64,000 bases of DNA from Puffinus mauretanicus. Lineage: Eukaryota; Chordata; Aves; Procellariiformes; Procellariidae. A program made the translations under genes and the position numbers. The stretch covers positions 124,001-188,000 of the forward strand of contig JAJKFH010002209.1 in the NCBI GenBank assembly GCA_023333565.1, given 5' to 3'. The notes under the pieces were generated by a model. That model was given only the letters and a program-made list of their open reading frames with translations, searched no databases and was not told where the DNA came from. Numbering within the stretch: position 1 is the stretch's first letter; each line of letters starts with the position of its first letter. Below, piece by piece: positions 9,665 through 22,400 of this stretch.

Positions 9665-9975
9665 GGCCGCCCGACCTCCCCTCCGGGCTTTCCTCTGCCC
9701 CCACCCCCGCCCCGCGTCCGTCCCCCCGGCTCTTGCCTCCGGCACGCCGCTCCCACGCCGCCGTCGTCCCCCGTCAGGCTTCGCTCCCCACCGCGGCGGT
9801 CCTTGCCTGCCCCCGGCCCGCCCCGCTTCACCCCCGCCCCTTCGCCCCTCACCACCCACTCGTGCCCCGTGCCCGAGGGGGTACCCCGGCGCGGCCGGCT
9901 GCTGCCGTCAGGGCACGGCGGCGGGTGAAGCACCAGGCGTTGCGGGCAGCCAGGGGTGAAATGTGAGACGGCAGA

Positions 9976-12000
9976 GCCCGCCGCCGAGTATTTGTAACGT
10001 CCATAAAAATGCGAGGGGGAGGGAGGAAATTCTGGGTAGTCCTTACTCAGCCCGAGCTATTAGCATGCTTGAGTGAGGTTTGCCTCTCCTGCATCTGCCC
10101 CTCCGTTTTACTGCGGCTAATAACGTGATCTTCAGAGAGCTTGAGAGGGGTGACACAGGGTGAAGCATTCAGAAACTCCGAGCAAAAATATGGCTGCTTT
10201 GACCCTGAGCTGCCAATTACAGCATGTTCTTGGTAAGATACCTCTTGACAGAGTTATTGGCTGAATAATAGCAAGTCAAGGATAGCGATAGGCACGCAGA
10301 TTGCCTCAGTGATGGGAGCAGGCCTTTGGAAAAGAAGTTGAAACCTGGATCCTACAACCCTCTAATTTAAATGTACTTGTAAGATGCCTGTGGATACAGC
10401 AAAGCTTTCTGTCAGAAACGGATAAAATGAGCTGGCAAATAGGAACACTACAACAGCCTTGCTAAGCGCAGGCAGGCGTGTAGGGTTGCCTAGTCGTCTC
10501 TCTGCAATCAGTATTTTTCTTGGGAGCCTCCTGTCTGGAGCTGAGCATCGTCACACTGGGACTTATGCCATGGGCTCGGCTGTCAGGTTGCCTGCCCTGC
10601 TACTCGGTAGGGAAGAAAAGTCCTGAAAGAAAGCAGAACTAGGCTTTTTATAGCCAGAAGTTTAAGCTGATGTAGCAGAACTGTGTGTTTCTGTGATTGC
10701 TTTTTATCTGCTGAAGATGAGTAATAAAAGTCTTCTGGTTTAGGACCTTGGTAGGAAATAAGGACTACCCAGGGCAAAATGCTGGTAAAACCACTTTGAA
10801 GCTGACAGACCCGATGGGTACGGCCCCACTTAGCTATAGGTAGGGCTATACTGCAACATGGCCTTATCTCCTTGTCCTCCCATCGCGTGTGTAGTGTGAA
10901 AGCTGCTCTCCTTCCTGGAAGGGAAGAGGGCTGGAAAACTTCCATGCCACATGAAAGCACACACCACTTTTCAGTAAAGGGGAGCCCGGGTCTGTGGATC
11001 GGTGCTCTCCCATTGCACAGGAAAGCCTTGTCCAACAGTTTCCCTGCAAACCACCCCAGGAAGCTCTGTAATCCTCCTGGCAGCTGCTTGCCACTTGTCG
11101 TCAAGGCCCAGTTCTTGCAGAGCAGATGTTTTAGTGAGCAGCCTCTGGCCTTGCTCTGTGGTCTGCCATTATTCCTTGTTCTTTTCCCTATATTCTTGCT
11201 TTTTCTTTACGAGCTTTTGGCTACTTGCAGAAGGAAGCCAGAAGAAATAGTCATTCTGATCAGAATCAGTGAAGGGACAAGATACTGCCACCAGAAGGAT
11301 TTTTTGGCAATGGTACCAGGAGGTGACAAACTGTGCCCTGCTGCCTGTGATGGATTTGATTTGCCTTCCTCAGCTGGGCTTGCCACTACTCCGTAGAAGC
11401 AGCCCACCGCAAAGCCCCACTAAAGTGTAAGGAAATTACTCTTCTCTGCAAAGGAGTATGCATGGGAAGTGGTTATTGATGGTGCAGGCCAGATGTTATC
11501 TCTGAATGAGATCTTTGATGGTGGTGTCTGGCATGGTGGTGTCTGAAAGCCCTTCTGCTGCTGCAAAGCACCTTGAGCAATGCAGTCCCAGCAGTGAGCG
11601 TGGGGATCTCACACCCCAGCTCTCCTCTCCATCTTGGGAAACAGACCTCGGCCATGGCTGTGCCAGAGGGGTGTCCGGCTTGTCAGCGGGCAGCGGTTTC
11701 TTGCAGCTGCCTCTCGGCCCCTGTGGTTGCAGTGGCTGCTGATGCCGTCGGAGGAGGCAGGTGGCAGGACACTGCAGTGCAAGCTGGAGAAGCCACCCAG
11801 GAGCAAAGTGTGGTAGAGAGTTCCTGCACAGAGGCTGCCAGGGATTTGCCTGGGATGGCATCTCAGGCCAAAGCAGCTGTTGGTAATAACCTTCGGGGAG
11901 CTCAGCCTGTTCGGCAATAACTGATACAACCCACCGGTTCATTTCTGAACATCACGCAACAGCCTGTGAGACACGCATACCGTACTGAGCTTTCCACGAA
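9976..12000. other. Upstream flank of the CpG island, no gene recognised
   Basis: Mixed-composition DNA 5' of S1PR3. Several overlapping open frames occur on both strands (10583-11104 minus, 10872-11396 plus, 11496-11942 minus, 11573-11920 plus), but they overlap each other and match nothing I know. The plus frame at 10872 encodes one hydrophobic stretch followed by basic residues, translated from a T-rich tract near 11140-11220. Promoter-proximal enhancers could be here, but none can be pointed to. Confidence 0.5.
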
Positions 12001-13520
12001 GAGCTCAACCTTGTTGTAGTACTCTTAAAAGAAATCATATTTTTGTGGGGTAAAAAGATAAATAACCAAGTAAGAGACAAAGGTAAAGGACAGGAACAAT
12101 GATCAATTTTCATAGCAACAGGAGGTTAACAGATGAATTTCCTGGGGATGAGGAGTTTGTTCTGCCCTGGAAATTCATGAGTGAGTGGGCAAACAGGATG
12201 AATAACGGGAGAGCAGCATTTGCTGATGTTATTGGGGGTACTTGACAGTGAAACTAAAATTGAGGATAAGAAGTTGCTGAGACCTGAACGTCGTCAGTGA
12301 CCTGCTGATAAAATACTGTGTTCATTTCCATGCTGCTAAGTGAAACATAGAAAAAAACATTCTAACGATACATGCACAAATGTACATAGAGTGTTATCAC
12401 TCAGAAGAGAGGTCTTTGTGGATAGTTTTTCAAAAATATTCCATACCATTAACTGCCAAAGGGAAACTGAATGCTAGGAATGATTGAGAAAGGCATGAAA
12501 AGCAAAATGGAAAACATGGTTAAGCTCTTCTGTGAGCACTGCACCTTGAGTACCGTGGGTGCCTCTGGTTGCTTCATGTCCTCATGAATGCAATAAAACA
12601 CAAAAAGGCCACAGAATGGTTATAAAAGTTGTCCCCGCAGGGAAAACGCAAGTTGGCTAGGTCTAATCAATGTTCTGAGGAAAGGCAAAAACCACAATGA
12701 ACCAAGACAGAATAGTTTAAAACAAAAGGAAACAAATTTCCATCAGTGTACCGCTGAATTGTGGAACACATTGCTGGAGGAGAGAAAGGGAAAAAGTGGT
12801 TAAACAAACCAGATGGAGTAAAGGCCCGTCAACGGCTGTTAAATACAATGAGAAGGCAGGGCACGTCGCGAAGGCGGGGGGACCCAAGCAGGGGCAGCAG
12901 GTGCCCTGCACACTTCCAGCTCCAAAGTTAGCATGGGCCGAATCCTGTCCGGGGTCTTTTCTCCTGTGTTGCAAGAAGGCATGGTCTTGGCTAAGAGGAC
13001 AAGCCGTGGCACGAGGTAAGAGCATGACTATTGCCCACTTCTGCAGGTATTGAAAAAAGGAGAGGTTTCTGTATAGGATTTAACGCTGGATATGGCAGAG
13101 GAAGAGCCAGCAGTGGACTCGGAAAATGACCTAGTGAAGTTGTCCGAATGATCCTGGGCCTCACAGCACGCTGCGACAGCCCACGACTTTGATTTTCTGT
13201 CCTGTGTATTACATGGAGAATAACTGATTAAAAAAAGGATTTTTACTTCCATATGTGGCATTTGATCCAATGAGTGCAGTGGAAGATGGATGTCATTGAT
13301 ATAAATGGGTTTTCAGCACGTGCTTAAAAGTTAAAAAAGCGGTTAAAGTTATTTCTATTTACAGATAGATAAAATATATAAATACGTGATAAAAGCTGAA
13401 GTTACCCTCAGATGAAAGATACTGTGATTTCAGTACAGACAAAACAGATCATGTTTCAAGATTAATATTATCCTTCTCATGTAGTAGTTACAATTAAGTC
13501 CTTGAAGAATCTCCTTTTTC

Positions 13521-13542
13521 TGTTTAGGGCATGTTTAGGGCA
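13521..13542. repeat. Tandem duplication of an 11-bp unit
   Basis: TGTTTAGGGCA occurs twice in direct succession. It is a small local duplication without further copies. Confidence 0.9.
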
Positions 13543-14057
13543 TGATAAAATTTTGGTAATTTCATTTTATCAAGATTAAAAAATCATTCATGCAATGTTT
13601 TATTAATGCCTTAGTTATAACTTCCTTATACTGACATTCACCCAATGCTTCAGAGGTCTGTCATTGATTTACTTTCCTGGAGTTCCTGAAGGAATGCTCC
13701 ATCGTTTGGAAAATCGGTCATTTATTTTTTACTGCTTTGGTACGTAAACAAAACAGCAGCAGGGCAATTTTGAAATTACAGTTCAAGACAGTATGATATT
13801 TATATGATTATATTAAAATATATTTTAGCTCTCTACTTTTCTACTGCTGCTGAGCTACCTTTTTTATATTAACAAGATGTATTATGCTTTGTTATGTCTA
13901 GGTGATGAAGTGCTGCAACATCTTTTTATTTGTAACACCATTTCTGTGCTTGTTTCTGTGCCTCCAACTCAGTTTTAAGCCAATATTGAATGCAATATTG
14001 TTTAATTTAGAAATGATTAAAAGAGAAAAAAAAATACATTTAATTAATATTTTGATT

Positions 14058-14078
14058 TAAAATAAAATAAAATAAAAG
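14058..14078. repeat. (AAAAT)n short tandem repeat
   Basis: Three to four AATAA/AAAAT units in a row in the AT-rich segment. Confidence 0.85.
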
Positions 14079-15140
14079 CAAAAAAAAGATAACATTTCTT
14101 TGGAATGCTGTTGAACCATAATCTGCAGAGATCAAAATAAATTTGTTACTACATCAAAGAAGTCATCTGTCAATCACTGTTAAGTATAAGCAGAGAAGAT
14201 TTTGGAAGCTTCAAAACTTACTACTTTTTTCACGTCTTCGGGCACTTGTATGTCATGGCTATGTGTTTGCTGAATTCTTTTGACTTTCTGTACTTGTTTT
14301 AAAAATATGTGTTCTCCTTTCTTTAGCAGCAGTAAAGCTGACACGCTAACTCTATAAATCCACCACAGGAATGATTGAGGCCAAGATCTTGCAAATCTTG
14401 TTACCTCAACATTTCTAACATTTTATCAATGTTGTTTGAATCACAGCATCTCAAAATGTATTTGAATTAATATATTTAAATTTGTTATCTTTGGAAAATA
14501 ACATTCAGACTCAAAGCACCTTAAAATATTGACATTGCTTTAATACACCATTTTGGAGTTTGTCTTAGAAATGTTCAATAACCACAGTAACAAACACATA
14601 CACCTCTTACATTCACATCTACTTTCTGCTCCCTCAGATCGTTATTTGGGATGATGAAAATGGAAAGAATTCGACTTTTTACAAGCTGAATACAAGCTCG
14701 TATGAAGGCTGTAGCTTTGGATGCCCTTTTTCTTCATCTTTTTTCTATAACCGTAATGGCATTTTTGAGAGTTACAGTCTTGCACGTGTCATGTATAAAT
14801 ACAATGTATGCCCACAGAACATATTTCAGCTCCATGTTGTGTATTAACTACTGGGATCTAAGCTTAGCTAAGCTGAACTCTCTCTGCTTCTGCAAGTGAC
14901 ACCTTCCTCTAGGGGTAATGGGGCAGATGCTCAGAGCATGGCCAGATATTTAGCGTTACTGTTACGTTAAGACAGGCTGAGCTCAACATACAGCGCTGTG
15001 CAGATTGCACGTTAAAAGAAAGATAGTTGTTATCACAGCACTTCCAGCCAGACGTGATGTAAAAAGTGAAATGCAGAGAAAGGAGAAGGGGAAATGACTT
15101 CAGTGAAACAGCTCCTTGGGTTTCCCCATCTGAACCCTGC

Positions 15141-17200
15141 GGCTCAACACTCCAGACATGAAGACCGTACGCCTACATCACTGTCTGAAGGCTTGTCCCT
15201 CCTTTCTTTTCTGCACGTTGCTCCCACCCTTCCCCAGTAGCTGTGGTCCCCTTCTGTCCACTGAGCCTCAGGGTGTTGGGGGGAGACCCCCGGGGTGACC
15301 TGGGCAGCTCGCATGAATGCCACCACTGCGGTGTCACCCGTCACCCACAGCTCCTGCAGAGCTCCTGCTGCCCAGGCTGCCTCCACAGGACCCCGGCCCG
15401 GCCACGGACATCCCTGCCCCCCCAAAAGGTGGGCAGAGCATGGCTGAGGCATGGACCCCTTCACCAAATCCGTGGGCATAGCACCATGCACACCATCCCT
15501 GGAGGACTGCTACGCCCCTAACGTGATAGGGGCAGGCTGCCCCGTTTTGTCTGTCCTTTAGCATGTGTGTATGGTTGCAGAGGGACATATTTTTTCTGTG
15601 GAAACCAACAGAGATGGATGAAAGAATGGAAGAACTCAACTCTCAGCAAAGGTGGCAAAAAGTAGGGATTATTTTGTTTGAAGAGAAAAATAACCAAAAC
15701 TGTAGGTCATCTGATTGAATTCCTTCTAAACTAGCCAAGGCCTATTGTATGATTAAAAATTAAAATAAATTTGAGGTTTTTGAATGGATTGTGCAGTAAA
15801 AAAACAGATTTTAATTAATAGGGAATGTAAGCAAGCAGAGGCTGAGCAGATGTTATCCAATGAAGATGGAGATACATACACGGGTAGTTTCATTGCCAAG
15901 CAAAGGTCTTGGTTCAAGTAGCAGTCACATTTGCAAATGAAAATGGCACATCTATAAAATACAGAATTAAACTTTTTGAATAACTTCAGTACTCATAACA
16001 GCAGAGTAACAAGGTGCCATTTTGAAGCAGTAGGAGACGGTTTTGCTTGTTATTTTTGCAAGAATTTTAGCCAGTGGAAAAGAAGTTCTTTCCATCTGAG
16101 ATCTGGTCAAGAACTGAGCCAAAGCAGCAAACTCAAATCTCTGGATTTCAGAGTGAAAGCTTTCAAAAAATGCTAACAAAGTGTCTGCCAAGACTCTGAT
16201 ACTGGTGGTAAAAAGTCTTCAGAGTAAATGGGGCAGTTTTAATTTCAGAGACAATTGGATCCCGCCATGACTCAGTGCATTTGAAGCACAGTTCAAGAAA
16301 GTTTCCTTCCACTGAAGCAAAACGCAGAGCTACTTCCCTGGCTGCCATCTGACATCATGTACCGTGGCAGGTTTTATTCACCGAAGCATTGCTGCTTTGC
16401 ATCAGGGAAAGATGCAACTGTATAGATTAGGAGCCTTGAAGGCCTGGGGCAAGCCAAAAAAATAAGAAAAAAAAAAATTTGGCAACAGCGGGGTTCTTGG
16501 GATGTCTTGCTGAAAATGGACCTCTTTTGTGACAGCAAAGAAGCACAAAGCAAGAAGCTGAAGTTTTCCCCTGAGTTTGTACTGATACGATGTTAATAAT
16601 ATTTTTGCAATGCTAGAAGAATGGACTTTGTTTCACTGTGGTGCTTGATGTGCAGTATTTAACTGTCATAATACTGGGGGCACTGACTTTCTAGCCCTGC
16701 TGAATTAAGCTGAAGCTATTGCTGCCCCCTGTTGTCTTATCAACCATTTTAGTGGAAGTGATTGCCTCCTCCATAAAGACAGTCTACAGCTTGGTCTGTT
16801 GCTTTAAACCATTCGTGACCACGTTGTACCCTGGGCTGCCAAGTGCCGTGGGTTAGGGTGGGTTTAGCATCAACTCTGCTGCCTCCTTTGCAAGGGGCTG
16901 CAAGGGCTGTTCAAGCAGATATGGTCAAGCTGTGATGATGATAACATCTTTAACATCTGGGAGCCTGGAGAGGAGCTGCCCCGCTGGGCTCACATGGCTG
17001 GGTCCTCACCCACGGGTCTGAGCAGGGGGCAGAGCAGGGGCTGGTCAGGGGGCCACGGTCACTGTGGGCATGGCCAGGGGACAGCAGGAGATGGGGCTGG
17101 AGATGAGCCTCTGCAACGATTAGTGCCCCCAGGTCCCTGACTTGAATCACCTCTGCTGAGCCCATGAGGGGCTCTGTGATATGCCATGGTTTAAAACAAT
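15141..17200. other. Intergenic DNA with two GC-rich islets
   Basis: Two GC-richer patches, about 15144-15540 and 16950-17165, interrupt AT-rich sequence. They carry overlapping open frames on both strands without recognisable domains or convincing splice context. CpG is sparse compared with the S1PR3 island. I call no gene. Confidence 0.45.
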
Positions 17201-19080
17201 GCGGCTGTGTCCCACGTCAAGTTTATTCAGTTAACAAGTGACCTTCCCGCTAATTCAGTTCCTTCTAATTGTCTCCAAATTCTCTCTAAGTTTATTCTGG
17301 AAAATGCAATCCAAGTTGTGTTTTGAGGCTCACCAGCAGTGTGCAGGGACTGTATGGCCAGGTACATCTCAGCTACCACCAGCTGGGGCAAGGCATGTCA
17401 GGAGCTAGGAAGGAAATTTGTAGCAGGACATCTGGAACTCAGCTGTGGAAACCTAACACCTATTCCCTTAACACCACAAATAAATAGACACCTTAGCTAG
17501 ACCTAAGCTGTCCAGGTAACAGTGGCTTGGAAAGAAAGATGCTGTTAAGGTTCTCCCTGTCTGCAGAGCATTGTAGCATACCTGCAAGTGCGGGCAGCCT
17601 GGATTAAGGCTAATTACACCCCCCGCTAAGGCCCGCTTGGGAAGATCAGGACCTCCTAGGAAACACACGTTCCCTCATAAGCCAGTTTGCCTATTCCACA
17701 GTGGCCATGGAACATGGCTGCAGGGGGAAAGCACTTCAAACAGAGGCCACTATTTGTATTAGTAGCATGCTAGGCTAAAATCTGTACCTAGGCTTACATC
17801 TAAACAGGCTGGGTGTAAGGTCAGTCTCGGCACTGAAATGCTAGGTGTCTCTGCCATGAGTAATTTATATCCTGAGAATGATTATAAGGAAGGAAAAGAG
17901 AAGTAGAAGAGGGGAGGAGAAGAAATAAAATATTTTAAAAGAGAGAGTGGAGCTGGTTTTCAAAGCCGTTGAGAAATTCTGACTCTTACCAAGGCTAATA
18001 GGGGTTGAGAGTGCTCAGAAATGTTAAAAATCAGGCATATGTATTGACTTTATAACAAGGACTCAACATTATGATTTAGAAAAGTATAAAACAAGCACTG
18101 TTCAGAAAAGAACCCTTGACCCCCCACAGCAGCCCCTTAATGATCTCATGTCCTGCTCCCTTCGACATCTGTTTCCCTTTATACAGGAGATAAATTCCTC
18201 CCATACCACATAGCATTCTTAAGAACTGTTATTACTTGCTGAAACAAGAAGTTCCCCAGAAGCACCATGTGCCCCTTCTGTGAATCAGGCTTTAAGAGCT
18301 TCTTAGGAGCTAATGGGTGGCGTGTTTGTTGCTGTTTCTGGAACATGACGGTTGAAGTGTCACAGTAAGGGTCTGTGTAAATAGTGCCCAGCATACAATA
18401 CGGCCTGCAGGCCAGACTGAAGATCACCTGTCCCCAGATAGCGTCACTGGATGGAGTGGATTGCTGGTGGAAGAAGACCTGAAGGTGAGTGAGGCTGCCC
18501 AATGCCTTCACACATATCCACGTGATACCATACCTGCACATAAAGTAGTGGTAAGTCGTTTTAAAGTTTTGAATGTGTTTTTCACTGTTCCTCTTGGGTC
18601 TGTCTGTGCGGTGTGAGGCAGTGCTGTGTGGCAACACCCACACTGGTTTGGTCAGATACCAGCAGCCTTAATGCTGCCCTGGCATGGGACACTCCCAGGT
18701 GTTAAGCAACGCATATTCGTAGTGACATCCTACCACCTTTTGTGTCCTGTCTGTCATGTTCTCAGGGTTATAAGTCAGGGTCATGTCTTTACTGCATGCT
18801 ATACACTTAAGTGTTTTGTTTTGGTTTTTTTTTACATGAAACCATTTTCTGGGACTGCTCTGTCAGTTGACCCACACTAGCAATCACCACATGCCATACG
18901 AGTTTTCCATCCTTTTTGCCAGGAGGACCTTAGTAAATTCACTGGCTGAGCTCTGTTAGCAGAGATCTTTGTCACTAACCTGTGGCTTGGTCTGTTGGCC
19001 ACCTCATTTTCTTTCATACATCACCTACCAATTAATGCAAATAGGGTGAAATACTGGCTTTTTTTTTAACCAACATAAAG
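17201..19080. other. Intergenic DNA with a purine-rich tract
   Basis: A purine-rich tract runs from about 17886 to 17947. A minus-strand frame of 154 codons (18179-18643, starting with GTG) is open but unrecognised. A strong donor-like AAG/GTGAGT at 18482-18490 lies on the opposite strand, so the signals do not combine into a gene. Confidence 0.45.
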
Positions 19081-19084
19081 ATCC

Positions 19085-19460
19085 TGGTTGATATTAATGG
19101 TCTTGTATTATTCCTATTTCTTAAGGCTCCTCTTTGTCCACAGCTTCTCCTTTCTGTTCTCTCTTACACTTCAGCTTTTCATATGCCTTACCTTTCTCAG
19201 AAACTCAGGTTCTCCAGCCACTGAATCTTCTTTTTCTATTCAATTTCCTATACTAATTATTCCTATATTCCTACATGGTCCTATAACTCTACTTTCTTCT
19301 CTTAGATTTGAAACCTCTGACACGGATCTTCTTTTGCCAATATTCAAACTCTCCACAGCTTCTGCCTACTCCTTTCATTTCTCTTTCATTACTACTCTTT
19401 TTAACAGTCTTCTAAGAATCACTGGGACAGCAATATTTAAAGCATCAGTGTTACCAAAAG
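19085..19460 (+). other. Pyrimidine-rich, strand-asymmetric tract
   Basis: The plus strand is dominated by C and T for several hundred bases, with many TTCT and CCT motifs. This composition removes stop codons and produces a spurious 165-codon frame (19088-19585, TTG start) full of Ser, Phe and Leu. I see no repeat unit and no gene. Confidence 0.6.
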
Positions 19461-22400
19461 TTAACATCTTGTCAGTTTTAGTGCTACAGCTCATAAACTC
19501 CCAGGTGTCTGCTGGAGTGGGAACAACTTGCCTGATTGTGGTGGTGTCTATCAAACCTTGTCTCCTGGGTCTCTGGCAGCACTGAAGGGAAATGGTTGCA
19601 GGACTAGATGTAGCTCATGGGTCAGCTGATGTCTGAGGTGGTGGATACATATCACCTAAGGAAAATCATTACTCATAATAATTTCTCCCATCTCCAGAGG
19701 AAAATAGGAATGTATATCTCCAGGGCACCATTATTTTCTGGGATGCTTTTGGAATAGTGCTATTTATGCCCCACCCGTTGGCAAGCCTGGGAATAAAAGG
19801 CATAATCAAAGCCTTATTTAGTTTAAATACAGAGCTCTGTGGTTCTGGAACAGCAAATCCTTCATCTGCATCTCTGCTGATGGTCATGTAGAACGTGTGG
19901 GCACAGAATCGTTACCAGTGGCATCCTTCCAGTCCTTGCTGGATAACTGAGCATGCACTCAGGGGAGGGTTGTGAAAAGGGGAGGTAAACACCCTCACTG
20001 GCACCAGGACCATCATTGCTGTTACACTGTAAGTTGCTGTAATACGTTAGTGTAAAAGACACAAGTATATGTCTCAGCATCCATGAATTTCTGCTCCATG
20101 CAATTTCAGATCTCCCCCAAGTTTAGACACCCCCTCCACCCACCCCGCTGTCATAGGACCCTCGCTGAGGGTCTCTCTCACATTTACACCTCAGGCCCAA
20201 GCGGCTGAAAGTCTCAGGAGCTCAGGTTAGCCGTCAGGGAAGTCCAGAAAGCAGAATCCATAGCTCCGCGTGAGATTCAGTTTAAAGTGTGTCATATTTT
20301 TCTGTATTTTCTTCGATGCTCTTTCAACTTTCCCTGGAGTTGTGTAAAGGCTGGTGAATCTTGCTGATGCTGGCATTTCTTCCAAAGGAAAGTCTCCTAA
20401 AGAAAATCACATAAGTTGTATGTAGGAGAACATTTTACATGATGTGATAAAACAGCATTTTACATGCTGTTTACATCTCATTCTGAGAGCTGTTTGATGT
20501 TTGTGGTATTTGTTTTTTGGGAAATCCAGACATACTTTTACAAGCATCTGTCATTGTTCTATTTCATTGACAAATATCAGTTACTGCATTAGTTTTTTTA
20601 CTACTATATCACTTTTCTGTGTATCTTTATATTTTAGTATTTATTTTCAATCGCTAACGAATAAGCTTCCATTACAAAAATACGGAAGGGTTTGATGTTA
20701 TAGTCCCCAAGAGCTCCCAAGAGCTGTGGGACCTGGACCAGCTCATGGTAGTAGTCAAAGACCAGTGTGTCTAGGAGTGGATGTCAACACATGAAGATGT
20801 CATTGAGGTTGTGCACGTATCAAAAATGTTGTGCTGTTACAGCATATCAGCATATCAGGGGATCTGTGTCGTGATATTTTGCCAAACAGAGACATAGTCT
20901 TTTGGACTACAACGGCACAGACTGCCCGTACCAGACACAAAGAGAAAGAGCACTAAAGTCAGCTAATTGCATTCTCTTCTCAGCTAAAGCACCTCACCAC
21001 TATTAATTCTGATGGAAACTGTATGTGGATATGTACTCTCACGCTGGGTATAGGGGACAGTGGCCATGCAGCTAACCCTTGTATACAGATATAGCTGTGT
21101 CTATACCAGTCACCCTTTCTCTGTAAATGCTGGTTTATATCCATTCCTTTTCTTATAAGTCATTGTCTCGTGCTGCCTGCAGACACAGTTGGCCTTGTTC
21201 TGGAAGACAAAGAAATAACACGTGATAGTGGCTGTGGTGGAAAATAATTTACAGCATTCCTTTTTATTTGCAGACTTTGGAGATTTGTTTAAGAAATGAG
21301 TCCTGTCACTTTTGCACATTTAAATCAACATGCAATTTTCACTTTATTTCCTCACTCTCTTTCTAGAAACAGAAAACGAAGTGTTCTTATTCTCAACTAT
21401 TAATTTGATTATGGTCCAGAAATTATGGGCCATGCATTCCTACTCTGAAGTGATTTACAGCTGGTCAAAACTTCAGCCTGAAGACACTGAAACTGATGGA
21501 CATTTTTGTGTGTACTGGGGTCCACACTCTCTGGCTTCAGCACCTAACTCTTTGAAGCCTACTTATGCATGAAAGAATGAAAGCTTGTCAGTGGCATCAC
21601 CCTGCATATCCTGTGAATCATGAGTTTTGAAGGGCAGGACAAGATATAGGAAAGACTGAAATAAAGGTCTGATGCTCTTTGTCACACCTTCCTTCAACAC
21701 ATAGCGGATTTCCAAGGACTCTGGGCAAGGAGAAATACTGTTGAAAGAGTATTTCCTCCTAAGAAATCTCATCCATAATGTATGCATGCAACAGTTTATA
21801 GATGAGCATTGGAAACAAAATCTGTATTATTTTGGCTGCTGTTTGGTGATTTCAAAACCTGCTTTGTGGCCATATTTTTACAAGTGTTGATTTTGTGGTC
21901 TCAGTGAAAACAGCCACATTATTGAACTTTTGTGTGTGCATCTCATACCTTTTGCATTCTTCTCTAAGTTTCCATTCCCTGTAGTTAGTCAGTGGGTTGT
22001 CTTCATAGAAGTCTGAAAGCACCAGCTGTTTTGTCACTAAAAAGTAGGTTTTGTGTCACTTAAGAGCAGTTTCTTAGGATCTCCATAAGCAGAAGTTTTT
22101 TATGTGAACAATTTAAATTTTTTTTTTAAACTTCCAGGCAGAGCTTCAGTTGGATTTCTGCATGACTTTGTTCATTTGAAAGGATTTACATGTTTTTTTC
22201 CCCAGCCATTTAAAGAGAAGAAAGGAAAAAGTAGACTGCTTGTTTTGGAGTTGAACCTGATCGACCTTGTGCCTCTTGCTCTCAGAAGTAGTTCAGCATA
22301 TTCCTGCAATCCTCAAGAGATGTGCATATGATAAGAAGGACCATAGTAACAGATACTAGAAGCGTATGAGGTGAGGCAGCTACCTACCACGCTAAGCTCT

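Larger units (their letters stand above)
9020..9975 (-). promoter_or_regulatory. S1PR3: CpG island, presumed S1PR3 promoter
   Basis: An abrupt change to very GC-rich sequence dense in CpG, with many GC boxes (CCGCCC/GGGCGG), framed by AT-rich DNA. It sits 5.5 kb upstream of the S1PR3 coding exon and contains the only good donor that would pair with the exon 2 acceptor. No TATA box is evident inside the island, as expected for a dispersed CpG-island promoter. The exact transcription start cannot be fixed from sequence. Divergent plus-strand transcription is possible, but no gene is recognisable on that side. The many long open frames here reflect GC richness, because stop codons are AT-rich. 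Confidence 0.85.
12001..15140. other. AT-rich intergenic DNA
   Basis: No gene, tRNA or recognisable transposon seen. It includes a strongly AT-rich segment (about 13300-14560) with an 11-bp tandem duplication at 13521-13542 and an AAAAT-type run near 14060. Conserved enhancers could hide in such AT-rich blocks, but this needs an alignment. Confidence 0.5.

Noticed and set aside
9108..9959. Several 198-268 codon frames on both strands of the CpG island
   Set aside because: Stop codons are rare in such GC-rich DNA; the frames overlap each other and give low-complexity Arg/Pro/Gly/Ala proteins. Only the exon 1 uORF path is kept, as a regulatory candidate.
10001..10010. CCATAAAAAT as a plus-strand TATA box for a divergent gene
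   Set aside because: AT-rich matches like this are frequent, and no downstream gene on the plus strand is recognisable.
18179..18643. 154-codon minus frame plus a strong AAG/GTGAGT donor motif nearby
   Set aside because: The donor is on the plus strand and the open frame on the minus strand, so they do not support each other; the start is GTG and no domain is recognised.
19088..19585. 165-codon hydrophobic plus-strand frame resembling a membrane protein
   Set aside because: Starts with TTG and is explained by pyrimidine-rich composition, which encodes Ser, Phe and Leu and avoids stops.
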